Assembly (NCBI GenBank): GCA_002798175.1
Contig: NWQL01000002.1
Span: 554,754 to 618,753, forward strand
Origin: Lysobacteraceae bacterium NML91-0213
GTDB taxonomy: Bacteria > Pseudomonadota > Gammaproteobacteria > Xanthomonadales > Xanthomonadaceae
Reading direction: 5' to 3'
Length of the DNA stretch: 64,000 nucleotides
Shown: piece by piece, positions 34,671 to 43,088 of the stretch
Position numbering within the stretch: the stretch's first letter is position 1
Layout: each line of letters opens with the position of its first letter
The notes under the pieces: model-generated
The model's input: the letters and a program-made list of their open reading frames with translations, nothing else
Database searches by the model: none
What the model was told of the DNA's origin: nothing
Position numbers and translations under genes: made by a program

Positions 34671-35657
34671 TCAGGACACCGCCAGCGCCAGCGGTGCCAC
34701 GGCCCTGGCCGTGTCGGCATCGCGCACCGTGGCCAGCGCCCGCACGCCGGTTGCACATGCCGTGTCCACCACAAGGCCAAGGTCGCTGCCGGCGCCCGAA
34801 TCCTCGAGCGATTTCCAGGTGCGGGCCGGCAGATCCCAGTTCTGCGCCACCAGCCGGCCGATGCGGGGCGCCCACAGCTGCAGCAGGTCCAGGATTGCCG
34901 GCAACGGCAGTGCCGCCAGGCCGCGGCGTGCATGCTCGTCGCGCAGCGCCTGCACCACCACGATCGCGCCCAGCCCCTGCAGCAGCACCAGCAGCTGCGC
35001 GGCGAATGCATCCACGTCCGCGCCCTGCGCATGTTCGCGGACTGCGAGGGTGGCGTACTGCGTGTGCTCCCAGACCAGGTCAGGCAGGCGCCCGAACACC
35101 CCGCCATCGGCATGCATCACCGGTTGCATCAGCGCGAGCGCGACCAGCTGGCGCATGCCCTGCATGCCGATCAGCGTGACCGCGCGCTCCAGGCTGTCCA
35201 CTGGGGCCGGATAGACCCGGTACAGCGCGCTGTTGGCGAGTTTCAGCAGGTTCGCGGCAAGTACCGGATCGCGGCTGACCAGCGCCGCGAGCTGCGCCGC
35301 GGACGAGGCATCGTCATTGAGCGCGCCGAGCAGCTGGGGCAGCAGCTGCGGTCGTCGCGGCAGGCGCCGCGGTTCCGATGCGAAGCGCTCCAGCGAGCGC
35401 GCCGCAGCCGCGATGGCAACGGCGTGCGCCTGCGTCGCGCCCTCGCCCGTCACCGGGCCAAGCGCGAGTTCCAGCAGTGCATGCGCCCAGTCCGGGGCTG
35501 ACGCCGCCGCCTGCGCGACGGGTGCGGCGTCACCGTCCACTTGCGGCGGGGCCGTTGCACCATCGCCGGCCGGCACCCCGCCACCGCGACGCGACCAGCC
35601 CCACGCCAGCGCACCCAGCACGGCCGCCACCAGCCCGGTTGCCACGATTGCATCCAT
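34671..35657 (-). CDS. Membrane-anchored HDOD-domain protein
   Basis: 328 aa. The N-terminal helix (MDAIVATGLVAAVLGALAWGW) anchors it to the inner membrane. A Pro/Ala linker follows, then an HDOD domain at about 95-280 (LPQLLGALNDDASSAAQLAALVSRDPVLAANLLKLANSALYR, AVTLIGMQGMRQLVALALMQP). HDOD domains are degenerate HD hydrolases used as signalling scaffolds, often near cyclic-di-GMP systems; this one lacks catalytic HD residues and any attached output domain. The start at 35657 is chosen for the anchor helix. Confidence 0.82.
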   Translation of the reverse strand: MDAIVATGLVAAVLGALAWGWSRRGGGVPAGDGATAPPQVDGDAAPVAQAAASAPDWAHALLELALGPVTGEGATQAHAVAIAAAARSLERFASEPRRLPRRPQLLPQLLGALNDDASSAAQLAALVSRDPVLAANLLKLANSALYRVYPAPVDSLERAVTLIGMQGMRQLVALALMQPVMHADGGVFGRLPDLVWEHTQYATLAVREHAQGADVDAFAAQLLVLLQGLGAIVVVQALRDEHARRGLAALPLPAILDLLQLWAPRIGRLVAQNWDLPARTWKSLEDSGAGSDLGLVVDTACATGVRALATVRDADTARAVAPLALAVS

Positions 35658-35737
35658 CCGTTGCGCACCGCCTTCCGTTCCCCGGCGCGCATGGTACTCC
35701 AGCCCCTGACGCCGTCGCCCGGGCGCGACGGTGCGGC

Positions 35738-36670
35738 TCAGCGCGCGATGGGATGTGCCAGCGCGTAGTCGAGCGCGGCGCGGATGGCCGCGACCTGTGC
35801 GGCGTCGCATTGCGCGGGCGTCGCGTTGGCGCTGTCCGGATAGACCTCGGTGGTGGTCACATAGGGCGCGCCGGTGATGCCGGCACACAGGCCCAGGCGC
35901 TGCACCGGATACTCGATCACCCCGGGCGCGACCACCGGCGAGCCGATGATCTCCCCGCGCTCGTCCGCGGGTGCGATATGGGTGACCCGGGCGACCGCCT
36001 CGATCACCGCCGCCTGGAAGCCGGGCTGCGGACGCTCGCTGTCGTCGACCAGGTAGAAGCCGTCCGGAATGCTGCCCGGCACAAACGCGGCACCGTCGCG
36101 CGCGGCGAGCGCGGGGCGGAATTCGGATTCGTCGGTATCGGTGGTCTCGTGCAGGTCCACGTGCACCAGCACCCGGTCGCGCAGCGGTGCCACCAGTGCC
36201 ATCAGCGCGGCGGATTCCGGCGCCGGGCTGTCGGCGCGGAACGAGCGGTTCGGGTCGACCGCATCGGCGTTCCAGCGATGGATGCGCTCGTAGGCCCAGG
36301 GGCTGACGCAGGGCACGACCAGCAGGTCCATGCGCCCGGCGTATTCGTGGCCATGGGAGCGCGCGAACGCGAGTGCGCCGCGCACGCCGCTGGTCTCGTA
36401 GCCGTGGACGCCGCCAGTCACCAGCGCCAGCGGGCGTGCCGGGTTCCAGTCGCGGCTGCGCAGCGCCAGCAACGGGTAGGTCTGGGGCGGATGGTCCAGC
36501 GTGCCGTATTCGACCACGTCCCAGTCACCACGCAGCCCGTCGATGGCCTGCACCACGTCATCGGCATGGCTGCGCAGGCGCCGCTGGCGCGCCAGCCACG
36601 CGGCCCGCTCCGCCGCGCCCCAGGCGACGCCGGGGGTGCCGATGGGATAGAAAACCGGGTTCGAGGACAT
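35738..36670 (-). CDS. M14 family zinc carboxypeptidase
   Basis: 310 aa, no signal peptide, so cytosolic. Zinc ligands are His89 and Glu92 (GGVHGYET) and His174 (HVDLHETTD). The substrate carboxylate Arg is in DPNRSF. The protein ends soon after TTTEVYPDS, where the M14 general-base Glu is expected. It resembles the MpaA/succinylglutamate-desuccinylase-like branch, which acts on small peptides such as murein tripeptide, but the exact substrate is not determined. It is divergent from the DUF1801 gene. Confidence 0.88.
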   Translation of the reverse strand: MSSNPVFYPIGTPGVAWGAAERAAWLARQRRLRSHADDVVQAIDGLRGDWDVVEYGTLDHPPQTYPLLALRSRDWNPARPLALVTGGVHGYETSGVRGALAFARSHGHEYAGRMDLLVVPCVSPWAYERIHRWNADAVDPNRSFRADSPAPESAALMALVAPLRDRVLVHVDLHETTDTDESEFRPALAARDGAAFVPGSIPDGFYLVDDSERPQPGFQAAVIEAVARVTHIAPADERGEIIGSPVVAPGVIEYPVQRLGLCAGITGAPYVTTTEVYPDSANATPAQCDAAQVAAIRAALDYALAHPIAR

Positions 36671-36792
36671 GGCATCACCGTGGCATGGGGGACCCGGACT
36701 CTAGCACCGCCACCGCGGCCGTCCGGCGCGTGTCCGGCGCCCGCGCGCGTGCATGTGATCACCCTCGCCCCGCCATCCGCAGGAGAAGCCCC

Positions 36793-37212
36793 ATGCCCGA
36801 TCGCACGCGCGACCCCCGCCATGACGCATCCGTCGATGCCTGGCTGGCACGTCTCGCCCACCCCCGGCTGGCGGAGATCCATGCGCTCCGGCAACTGGTG
36901 CTCGACGTCGACCCGGCCATCGGCGAAGCAGTGAAGTGGAATGCGCCGAGCTTCCACCTCGATGGCGATCATTTCGCCACCATGCGCCTGGCCGGCAGGA
37001 CGCCCGCGCTGCAGCTGATCCTGCACCTCGGCGCCAGGAACATGCGCACCGTGCCCCGCGAGGCGATCGCGGATCCGCAGGCACTACTCACCTGGCTCGG
37101 CCACGACCGCGCCTGCGTCGACCTGATGGCGCGTGGCCCGGTCGCCACGCTGCGCGAACCACTGCAGGCGCTGCTGCGCCGGTGGCTTGCGCTCGTGGTG
37201 CCTGCGGCCTGA
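36793..37212 (+). CDS. DUF1801 domain protein
   Basis: 139 aa with the DUF1801 (YdhG-like) fold. The signature is EIHALRQLVLDVDPAIGEAVKWNAPSFHL, where the W-x-x-P-S/x-F segment matches the iron-chaperone frataxin-like group, then FATMRLAGRTPALQLILHLG. Proteins of this family are proposed iron or small-molecule binders; no direct evidence here. AGGAG lies eight bases before the ATG. It converges on dinG. Confidence 0.85.
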   Translation: MPDRTRDPRHDASVDAWLARLAHPRLAEIHALRQLVLDVDPAIGEAVKWNAPSFHLDGDHFATMRLAGRTPALQLILHLGARNMRTVPREAIADPQALLTWLGHDRACVDLMARGPVATLREPLQALLRRWLALVVPAA

Positions 37213-37230
37213 GCCGCGGCACGCCTTCGG

Positions 37231-39399
37231 CTAGCCGATCACCCGTTTGAACGGAGGCAGCGCATCGAGGATGCGCTGGCCGTACTGGCGGGTCAGCAGC
37301 CGCGAATCGAGGATGACCACGCGCCCGGTATCGTCGCCGGTACGGATCAGCCGCCCGGCGAACTGGGTCAGCGTGCGCAGCGCGTGCGGCACCGCGATCA
37401 GGTTGAACGGATTGTGGCCGCGGCTTTCCAGCCACTCGCCGAGCGTCGCGGTCTGCGGATCGGTGGGCACCGCGAACGGCACCTGGGTGATCACCACCGT
37501 GGTGCAGGCCTCGCCGGGCAGGTCGAGCCCCTCCCCGAACGAGTTCAGCCCGAACAGCACCGAGCCCCTGCCGGCGGCGACGCGCTCCAGGTGCTCGGCG
37601 ACCAGCCGGTTCTTGTTGCCATGCGCCTGCACCAGCACCGAAGTGCGGCGGGCGGCAGGCAGCAGCTCGGCCACCTTTTCCATCTTCCAGCGCGAGGTGA
37701 ACAGCACCATGCTGCCGCGGTTCCAGTCGAGTTCGCGATCGAGCCAGCGCGCCACCTCGCGTGGATGGCCCTCGCGGTCGTCGGGCGGCACCGGGAAGCG
37801 CGGCACCACCAGCTGCGCCTGCCGCTGCAGGTCGAACGGCGAATCGAGCGACACCATCTCCGCATGCGGCGGGATGCCGTTCTCGGCGGCGAACGCACGG
37901 AAGTCATGGCCCGCCGCCAGCGTGGCGCTGGTCATTACCACCGCGTCCACCTCGCGCCACAGCAGCGCACGCAGCACCTGCGCCGCGGATACCGGCGACG
38001 CGTGGCAGTGCAGCTCGCCGTCACGGTCCATGGCGATCCAGCGCGCCATCGGTGGCTGGCCTCCTGCGTGGTCCTCGCGGCGCCAGGCGGCCCACAGCGC
38101 ATCCTGCTGCGCCATCGCCTCGACCACCGGACCCAGCGTGCGCAACAGGCGTTCGCGCAGCGGTTCGTCGGGCTTGCCCTTCGACGCCGCCTGCTGCGCG
38201 GCGTGCACCCAGTTGTAGAGCTCGCGGGTGTCGTCGGCGAGCGCGTCGATCGAGGGCATCCAGCTTTCCGGCAACCGGCCCATCGGCGCGCGCCACTGCG
38301 GTTCGCGCTCGCCCGGTTCCGGCGTCCAGGCCTGGTCGAGTTCGTTGCGGAACGCCTTCAGCGCCTTCGCCAGGCGCGCGGCCAGCTCGATCACGTCCCC
38401 CGGCAGCAGGCGACCGATGGTGTCCTTGTCCAGCGTGCGGTAGGCACTGGCGATCAGGCCCTCCGTGCGCCGCACCTGTCGCGCGGCCTCGCCAAGGCCT
38501 ACGCGTGCCGCGCCCTGGTCGATCGCCACGCCCGGCAGGTGGTGCGCCTCGTCTAGCACCAGCAGCATCTCGCCGGGCGGCGCCAGCAGGGGCTGGCCGT
38601 TCTCGATCTCGCCCAGGGTCAGCGACGACAGCAGCAGCGCATGGTTGGTGACCACGATCTGCGCCTCGCGCACGTTCTGGCGCGCGCGCAGCACCGGGCA
38701 CTGCGCGGCGTGGCTGCAGCGCCTGCCGGCACACCCGGACGCGGGCGTGGTGATATGGCCGCGCAGCGCTGGCGACACCGGCGTGGGCGCATCGTCGAGG
38801 TCGCCGTCCCACGAGCGATCCGCCAACGCCTCCAGCAGGCGGCCGGCGGCGTCGATCTCCAGCACCGTCGGCGGGCGGTCGTAGAGGCGCTCGCCCTCCT
38901 CCGCCGGCATGTCGCCGAACATCGACGCCTGGCCGGGGCCGGCATGCAGCTCCAGCGCGTTGCGCGGGCACAGGTAGCGGGTGCGGCCCTTGGCCAGCGC
39001 CACCCTCGCCTCCAGCCCGGTGGCCCTGAGGAACGCCGGAATGTCGCGATCGAACAGCTGCGACTGCAGTGCCACGGTGCCGGTGCTGATCACCAGCTTG
39101 CGCTGGCTCGCCAGTGCGATCGGCACCCCGGCACTGAGGTAGCCGAGGCTCTTGCCGACGCCGGTCGGGGCCTGGATCGCGGCCACGCCACCGCTGGTGG
39201 CCAGCGCGCGCGAGGCGATGCCGATCATCTGCCGCTGCGCGCGGCGGGGGCTGAAGCCCGGGGTGTTCTCCTGCAGCCGCTGGTAGGCCTGGCGCACCGC
39301 GTCCTTCATCGCCTCGGTCAGGACACGGACCGGAGCATCGGCCGGTGCGGGCGTGTCGGCGGCGGGCGGAGCAACGGGGACAGTGGCGGATTCCATCAT
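37231..39399 (-). CDS. DinG-family (XPD-like) ATP-dependent DNA helicase
   Basis: 722-aa 5'-3' DNA helicase of superfamily 2, active in unwinding R-loops and damaged DNA. Walker A is APTGVGKS (77-84), the 4Fe-4S cysteines are Cys144, Cys223, Cys228 and Cys234 (RYLCPRN, SGCAGRRCSHAAQC), Walker B is DEAH (283-286). The C-terminal helicase motifs are VLFGLNSFGEGLDLPGE and QFAGRLIRTGDDTG. It has no exonuclease domain, so it is DinG/YoaA-like. The start is uncertain: adjacent ATGs at 39399 and 39396 have weak RBSs. Confidence 0.92.
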   Translation of the reverse strand: MMESATVPVAPPAADTPAPADAPVRVLTEAMKDAVRQAYQRLQENTPGFSPRRAQRQMIGIASRALATSGGVAAIQAPTGVGKSLGYLSAGVPIALASQRKLVISTGTVALQSQLFDRDIPAFLRATGLEARVALAKGRTRYLCPRNALELHAGPGQASMFGDMPAEEGERLYDRPPTVLEIDAAGRLLEALADRSWDGDLDDAPTPVSPALRGHITTPASGCAGRRCSHAAQCPVLRARQNVREAQIVVTNHALLLSSLTLGEIENGQPLLAPPGEMLLVLDEAHHLPGVAIDQGAARVGLGEAARQVRRTEGLIASAYRTLDKDTIGRLLPGDVIELAARLAKALKAFRNELDQAWTPEPGEREPQWRAPMGRLPESWMPSIDALADDTRELYNWVHAAQQAASKGKPDEPLRERLLRTLGPVVEAMAQQDALWAAWRREDHAGGQPPMARWIAMDRDGELHCHASPVSAAQVLRALLWREVDAVVMTSATLAAGHDFRAFAAENGIPPHAEMVSLDSPFDLQRQAQLVVPRFPVPPDDREGHPREVARWLDRELDWNRGSMVLFTSRWKMEKVAELLPAARRTSVLVQAHGNKNRLVAEHLERVAAGRGSVLFGLNSFGEGLDLPGEACTTVVITQVPFAVPTDPQTATLGEWLESRGHNPFNLIAVPHALRTLTQFAGRLIRTGDDTGRVVILDSRLLTRQYGQRILDALPPFKRVIG

Positions 39400-39496
39400 C
39401 CGGCTATTGTCGGCGATCGCGGCCGGCCGCCGGCCGCCGGCGTCGTCGCCCGCGCGAGGATCCTGAAGCGCGTTCAGGCTGTCGCGTGACGTCGCG

Positions 39497-39895
39497 TCAC
39501 GGGCCGGCGCGGTCGTCCAGGTCGCTGGCGCCATCGCGCTGGCCCTGCGCCGCATCCTGGCGGGTCAGCGGGTCGAAGATCCGCTCGCCGTCCAGCTCCA
39601 CCCACTCCACATCGCCCTGCAGGCCGAAATGGCACCTCGCGGTGGCCTCGCGCAGGGCGCCGCCCTCGGCGCCGGCAACCTGCAGGCCACTGCCGGCGTC
39701 CCATGACACCAGGAAGCCGTCGTCGCCCTCCGCCGCGCGCGCCTGCGGCTCGGGAATGACCGCCGAGCCGGAGTCGGCCAGCAGCTGCCCGAGCATGCGC
39801 TCGCAGGCCACCACCGCATCGCGTTCGGCCCAGCGCTCGGCCGAGCAGCCGGTCAGCATCACCCCCGCGGCCAGCGCGTGGATCCAGATCTTCAT
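39497..39895 (-). CDS. Small hypothetical lipoprotein
   Basis: 132 aa. The lipobox is LTGC (residues 14-17), and the mature protein starts SAERWAERDAVVACERMLGQ. Two further Cys (VACER, ARCHF) may form a disulphide. The body looks like a small alpha/beta fold (GFLVSWDAGSGLQVAGAEG). GAGGAGG five bases before the ATG supports the start. I do not recognise the family. It is divergent from the lipocalin. Confidence 0.7.
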   Translation of the reverse strand: MKIWIHALAAGVMLTGCSAERWAERDAVVACERMLGQLLADSGSAVIPEPQARAAEGDDGFLVSWDAGSGLQVAGAEGGALREATARCHFGLQGDVEWVELDGERIFDPLTRQDAAQGQRDGASDLDDRAGP

Positions 39896-40069
39896 TGCAG
39901 CCTCCTCGTTCAATCCCGGGCCGGTGCCCGCTGGCCCCAAGGTAACGCGGCGCTGTGCAGGGGCCGTTGCCGCGGCCATCACGACGACCTGGCTGAATGG
40001 CAGGCCGCGCGTATGCGGCGGATTCACCGGCGCCTGCCTACACAGGCGTACCGCAACGAGGAGACCCCG

Positions 40070-40564
40070 ATGAGCCACCATGACGAACCCGCGACCGTGC
40101 CGTCGGTCGACCTGCAGCGCTACCTCGGCACCTGGTACGAGATCGCGCGGTTGCCGATGCGCCACGAGCCGGAGGACTACCGTGACATCACCGCCACCTA
40201 CAGCCTGCAGGAGGACGGCAAGGTGCGCGTGGCCAACCGCGCCATCGACGGCAAGGGCGAGCCGCAGGAATCGATCGGCGAGGCGACGCCCGTCGACGAC
40301 AGCAACAGCCGGCTGAAGGTCAGCTTCCTGCCCGACGGCCTGCGCTGGATCCCGTTCACCAGGGGCGACTACTGGATCCTGCGGCTGGACCCGGATTACC
40401 GCCTCAGCCTGGTCGGCAGCCCGGATCGCAAGTATCTGTGGCTGCTGGCACGCGAGCCGCACGTCGACGCGGCGACCTACGAGGATTACCTCGCCACCGC
40501 CCGCGAGCGCGGGTTCGACCTGGACGGGCTCATCGAAACCCCGCAGGGCAACGCCGCGGCCTGA
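40070..40564 (+). CDS. Lipocalin family protein (Blc-like)
   Basis: 164-aa lipocalin that should bind a hydrophobic ligand such as a lysophospholipid. Hallmarks are SVDLQRYLGTWYEIARLP (the G-x-W motif) and RKYLWLLAREPHVD, the second and third structurally conserved regions. Unlike E. coli Blc it has no lipoprotein signal, so it appears cytosolic. GAGGAGA is seven bases before the ATG. The stop shares a base with the ATG of the DUF2236 remnant, so that gene was once co-expressed with it. Confidence 0.9.
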   Translation: MSHHDEPATVPSVDLQRYLGTWYEIARLPMRHEPEDYRDITATYSLQEDGKVRVANRAIDGKGEPQESIGEATPVDDSNSRLKVSFLPDGLRWIPFTRGDYWILRLDPDYRLSLVGSPDRKYLWLLAREPHVDAATYEDYLATARERGFDLDGLIETPQGNAAA

Positions 40565-40883
40565 TGGCAGGCACATCCGGGGCCATCGCGCCCGACCTGG
40601 CCGGGATCAACCGCGAGGCGTACATCTATTTTGGTGCCGGCGCCGCCGTGGCCTGGCAGATGGCCGATCCCGGCGTGGGCCGCGGGGTGGCGCGCCACAG
40701 CGCCACCCTCGAGCGGCCGCTGGACCGGTTGCGCGCGACGATGACCTACATCTACGCGGTCAGCCTCGGCGACGACGAGGACCGGCGCGCGGTACGGCGG
40801 ATGGTCGACCGCGCGCATGCGCCGGTGCGCACCTGCCCGCCAGGCGCGTGCTGGCGGACTTCCGCAGGCGCCAGGGGCGCTGA
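40564..40883 (+). pseudogene. Internally deleted DUF2236 (MpaB-like oxygenase) gene
   Basis: From ATG 40564 the first about 90 residues are the N-terminus of DUF2236/MpaB-like proteins (NREAYIYFGAGAAVAWQM, then DRLRATMTYIYAVSLGDDED). After the HAPVR at about 40830 the similarity stops abruptly. In a different frame a short C-terminal-looking tail follows (RVLADFRRRQGR, stop 40881-40883). The middle, roughly 170 codons in intact members, is missing and the frame is shifted, so the product cannot be functional. Reading through in the first frame continues to 41199 without family similarity. Confidence 0.65.
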
Positions 40884-41003
40884 GCGATACCGCCCCGGGG
40901 GGGTCGGGTTGATGGAGGCGTCGGTTTCACGGCGCCGGCCTCAAGTCCCCACCCGCCGCGCCGATACGGGCTGCGACCCTCGCAACGACCCGGATGCCGC
41001 GGC

Positions 41004-42314
41004 ATGCACGTCCTTCCACTGCGTTCGCCGTCGGCAGCGCTGCCGCAACGCATCCTGCTGGTGGAAAACTCGCGCAGCTACACGCGGATGGTCGCCGAAG
41101 CCATCGAACAGAAGCTCGAGCTGCCGGTCACCGTGGCCGCCTCGCTCGCCGAGGCCCGCGATGCACTGCGCGCGCACGACGACTGGTTCCTGGCGCTGAC
41201 CGGCCTGGTGCTCGCCGACGGCAACCGCGACGCGGTGGTGGACTTCTTCCTGGACCGCGGGCTGCCGACCGTGGTCGTGAGTGGTGTCTACGACGAGGAC
41301 CTGCGCCGCCGCGTGCTGCGCCGGCAGATCATCGACTTCGTGCTCAAGAACGCGCCGGGCAGCCTCGACTACCTGCTGTGGCTGGTGCAGCGGCTCGATC
41401 GCAACCGCCGGGTGTCGGCACTGGTGGTGGACGATTCCGCGGCGGCGCGCGGCTATGCGGCCGCATTGCTCGAGCTGTACGGCTACACCGTGGTGCAGGC
41501 CGCCGACGGCGATGCCGCGCTCGCCGCGCTGGAGGCGGACTCGACGATCCGGCTTGCGGTGGTCGACCAGGAGATGCCGGGCATGCAGGGCATCGAGCTG
41601 GCGCGGCGCATGCGCAGCGTGCGCACCCGCGACCGGCTGGCGGTGATCGGCGTCTCCGGCACCGAGGATCCGGGGCTGGTCGCACTGTTCCTGAAGAACG
41701 GGGCCAATGATTTCCTGCGCAAGCCGTTCTCGCGCGAGGAGTTCTTCTGCCGGGTGTCGCAGAACATCGACCAGCTGGAGCTGATCGGCAGCCTGCAGGA
41801 CCTCGCGACCCGCGACTTCCTGACCGGCCTGGCCAATCGCCGCCACTTCCTCGAGCAGAGCGAGGCCGCGCTGGCGCGGCTGCAGGCCGCGCATCGCAGC
41901 GCAACCGTGGCGATGCTCGACATCGACCACTTCAAGCACATCAACGACACCTGGGGGCACGAGGCCGGTGACCAGGCGCTGCGCGCCATTGCGGCCGCGT
42001 TGGCGGGACACGCGCGGCCGCAGGATCTGGTCGCCCGCTTCGGCGGCGAGGAATTCTGCATGCTGGTTCCGGACCTGCCGGAGGATGGCGCCGGCGCCTA
42101 CTTCGAGGCGCTGCGCCAGCGTATCGCCGCGCTGAGGATCCCGGCAGGCGCCGATGAATTGCGGGTCACGGTCAGTATCGGCATGGCAACGGTGTCTTCC
42201 GACGCCACCCTGAGCGGGTTGCTGGCCGAAGCGGACCGCTGCCTCTACCTCGCCAAGGCCGCAGGCCGCGACCGGGTCCAGCCGGGCTGGGCGCCGGTCG
42301 CGGCCACGGCCTGA
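41004..42314 (+). CDS. Two-REC diguanylate cyclase response regulator
   Basis: 436 aa: REC1 (about 15-130), REC2 (about 140-265) and GGDEF (about 275-430). REC1 lacks a phosphorylatable Asp (ALTGLVL at the expected place) and is probably a structural or sensing domain. REC2 has LVVDDS and Asp188 in VVDQEMPGMQG, with Lys in FLRKPFS. The GGDEF domain has GGEEF (347-351) and an intact inhibitory I-site RPQD (338-341), so it should make cyclic-di-GMP under product control. No histidine kinase is adjacent. Confidence 0.9.
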   Translation: MHVLPLRSPSAALPQRILLVENSRSYTRMVAEAIEQKLELPVTVAASLAEARDALRAHDDWFLALTGLVLADGNRDAVVDFFLDRGLPTVVVSGVYDEDLRRRVLRRQIIDFVLKNAPGSLDYLLWLVQRLDRNRRVSALVVDDSAAARGYAAALLELYGYTVVQAADGDAALAALEADSTIRLAVVDQEMPGMQGIELARRMRSVRTRDRLAVIGVSGTEDPGLVALFLKNGANDFLRKPFSREEFFCRVSQNIDQLELIGSLQDLATRDFLTGLANRRHFLEQSEAALARLQAAHRSATVAMLDIDHFKHINDTWGHEAGDQALRAIAAALAGHARPQDLVARFGGEEFCMLVPDLPEDGAGAYFEALRQRIAALRIPAGADELRVTVSIGMATVSSDATLSGLLAEADRCLYLAKAAGRDRVQPGWAPVAATA

Positions 42315-42343
42315 ATCGCACCGCCTTCCGCGGCGTGCAACAC

Positions 42344-42360
42344 CGGGGCATTGCGCCCCG
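42344..42360. terminator. Short hairpin between convergent genes
   Basis: CGGGGC (42344-42349) pairs with GCCCCG (42355-42360), loop ATTGC. It is located in the 53-base gap between the cyclase stop and the DUF892 stop. Short, without T-run. Confidence 0.35.
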
Positions 42361-42367
42361 TGGCCGG

Positions 42368-42880
42368 CTACTTCTTGGCCGTCGCGCCCGGCATTTCCGA
42401 CCGGGCGAGGAACTCGCGGGTGGTTTCGGGCAGGTGCTCGAGCAGCCACCGCGACATCGCGATCTCCTGCTCGAGGATCTGCTCGCAGGCGCGCTGGGTC
42501 CGGGTGTCACCGATCGCCCCGGCGGCCGCGATCAGCGTGGTGTACGAGGCGATCTCCATGTTCTCGAACACGTAGCTGGCCATCGAACCCTTGACGATCT
42601 CGTCGGACGCGGTCATGCCACCGATGGCCTGGCCCATCGCCGCGATCCTGCCCATGGTGTCCTTGACCGCCGAGGTCGAGCCACCAAGGCGCTCGATGCA
42701 TTCCTCCAGCAGGCGCTGCTGGCCGAGGGTTTCCTGCAGGTGCTCGTCGATGCGCATCTTCAGCTTGGGGTAGTTCTCGATCCGCCCGGCCTGCGCCTTG
42801 AGCATGCTCTCGGCCTGCAACTCCATCGCATGCGCATCGCGCAGCCAGTCGAGCAGGTGTTCACGCGCTTCGGTCGTCAT
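42368..42880 (-). CDS. Ferritin-like DUF892 (YciE/YciF-type) protein
   Basis: 170 aa, four-helix ferritin-like fold. It starts MTTEAREHLLDWLRDAHAMELQAESMLK and contains MRIDEHLQETLGQQRLLEECIERLGG and NMEIASYTTLIAAAGAIGD, the three DUF892 helices with Glu and His typical of a di-iron site. Such proteins are stress-induced in many bacteria. CAGGAG precedes the ATG by nine bases. Confidence 0.9.
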   Translation of the reverse strand: MTTEAREHLLDWLRDAHAMELQAESMLKAQAGRIENYPKLKMRIDEHLQETLGQQRLLEECIERLGGSTSAVKDTMGRIAAMGQAIGGMTASDEIVKGSMASYVFENMEIASYTTLIAAAGAIGDTRTQRACEQILEQEIAMSRWLLEHLPETTREFLARSEMPGATAKK

Positions 42881-43088
42881 CGTTGCAACTCCTGGAACGG
42901 GGAAACGGGACCTTTCCGCGAACGGCGTGAACGGACCGAGATGGCAACAGGCCAGGGGCGTCCGTGTCCTGCAGGCCCTGCCCCCGGGGAATGGGACTGT
43001 CCCACCGCGCGCGCAACCTGCGTAGTCCCCGGCGATGCCCAGCAACGATCGCCCACCCGTCGGCGCTCCACGCTCCCGCCGGAGCTTC

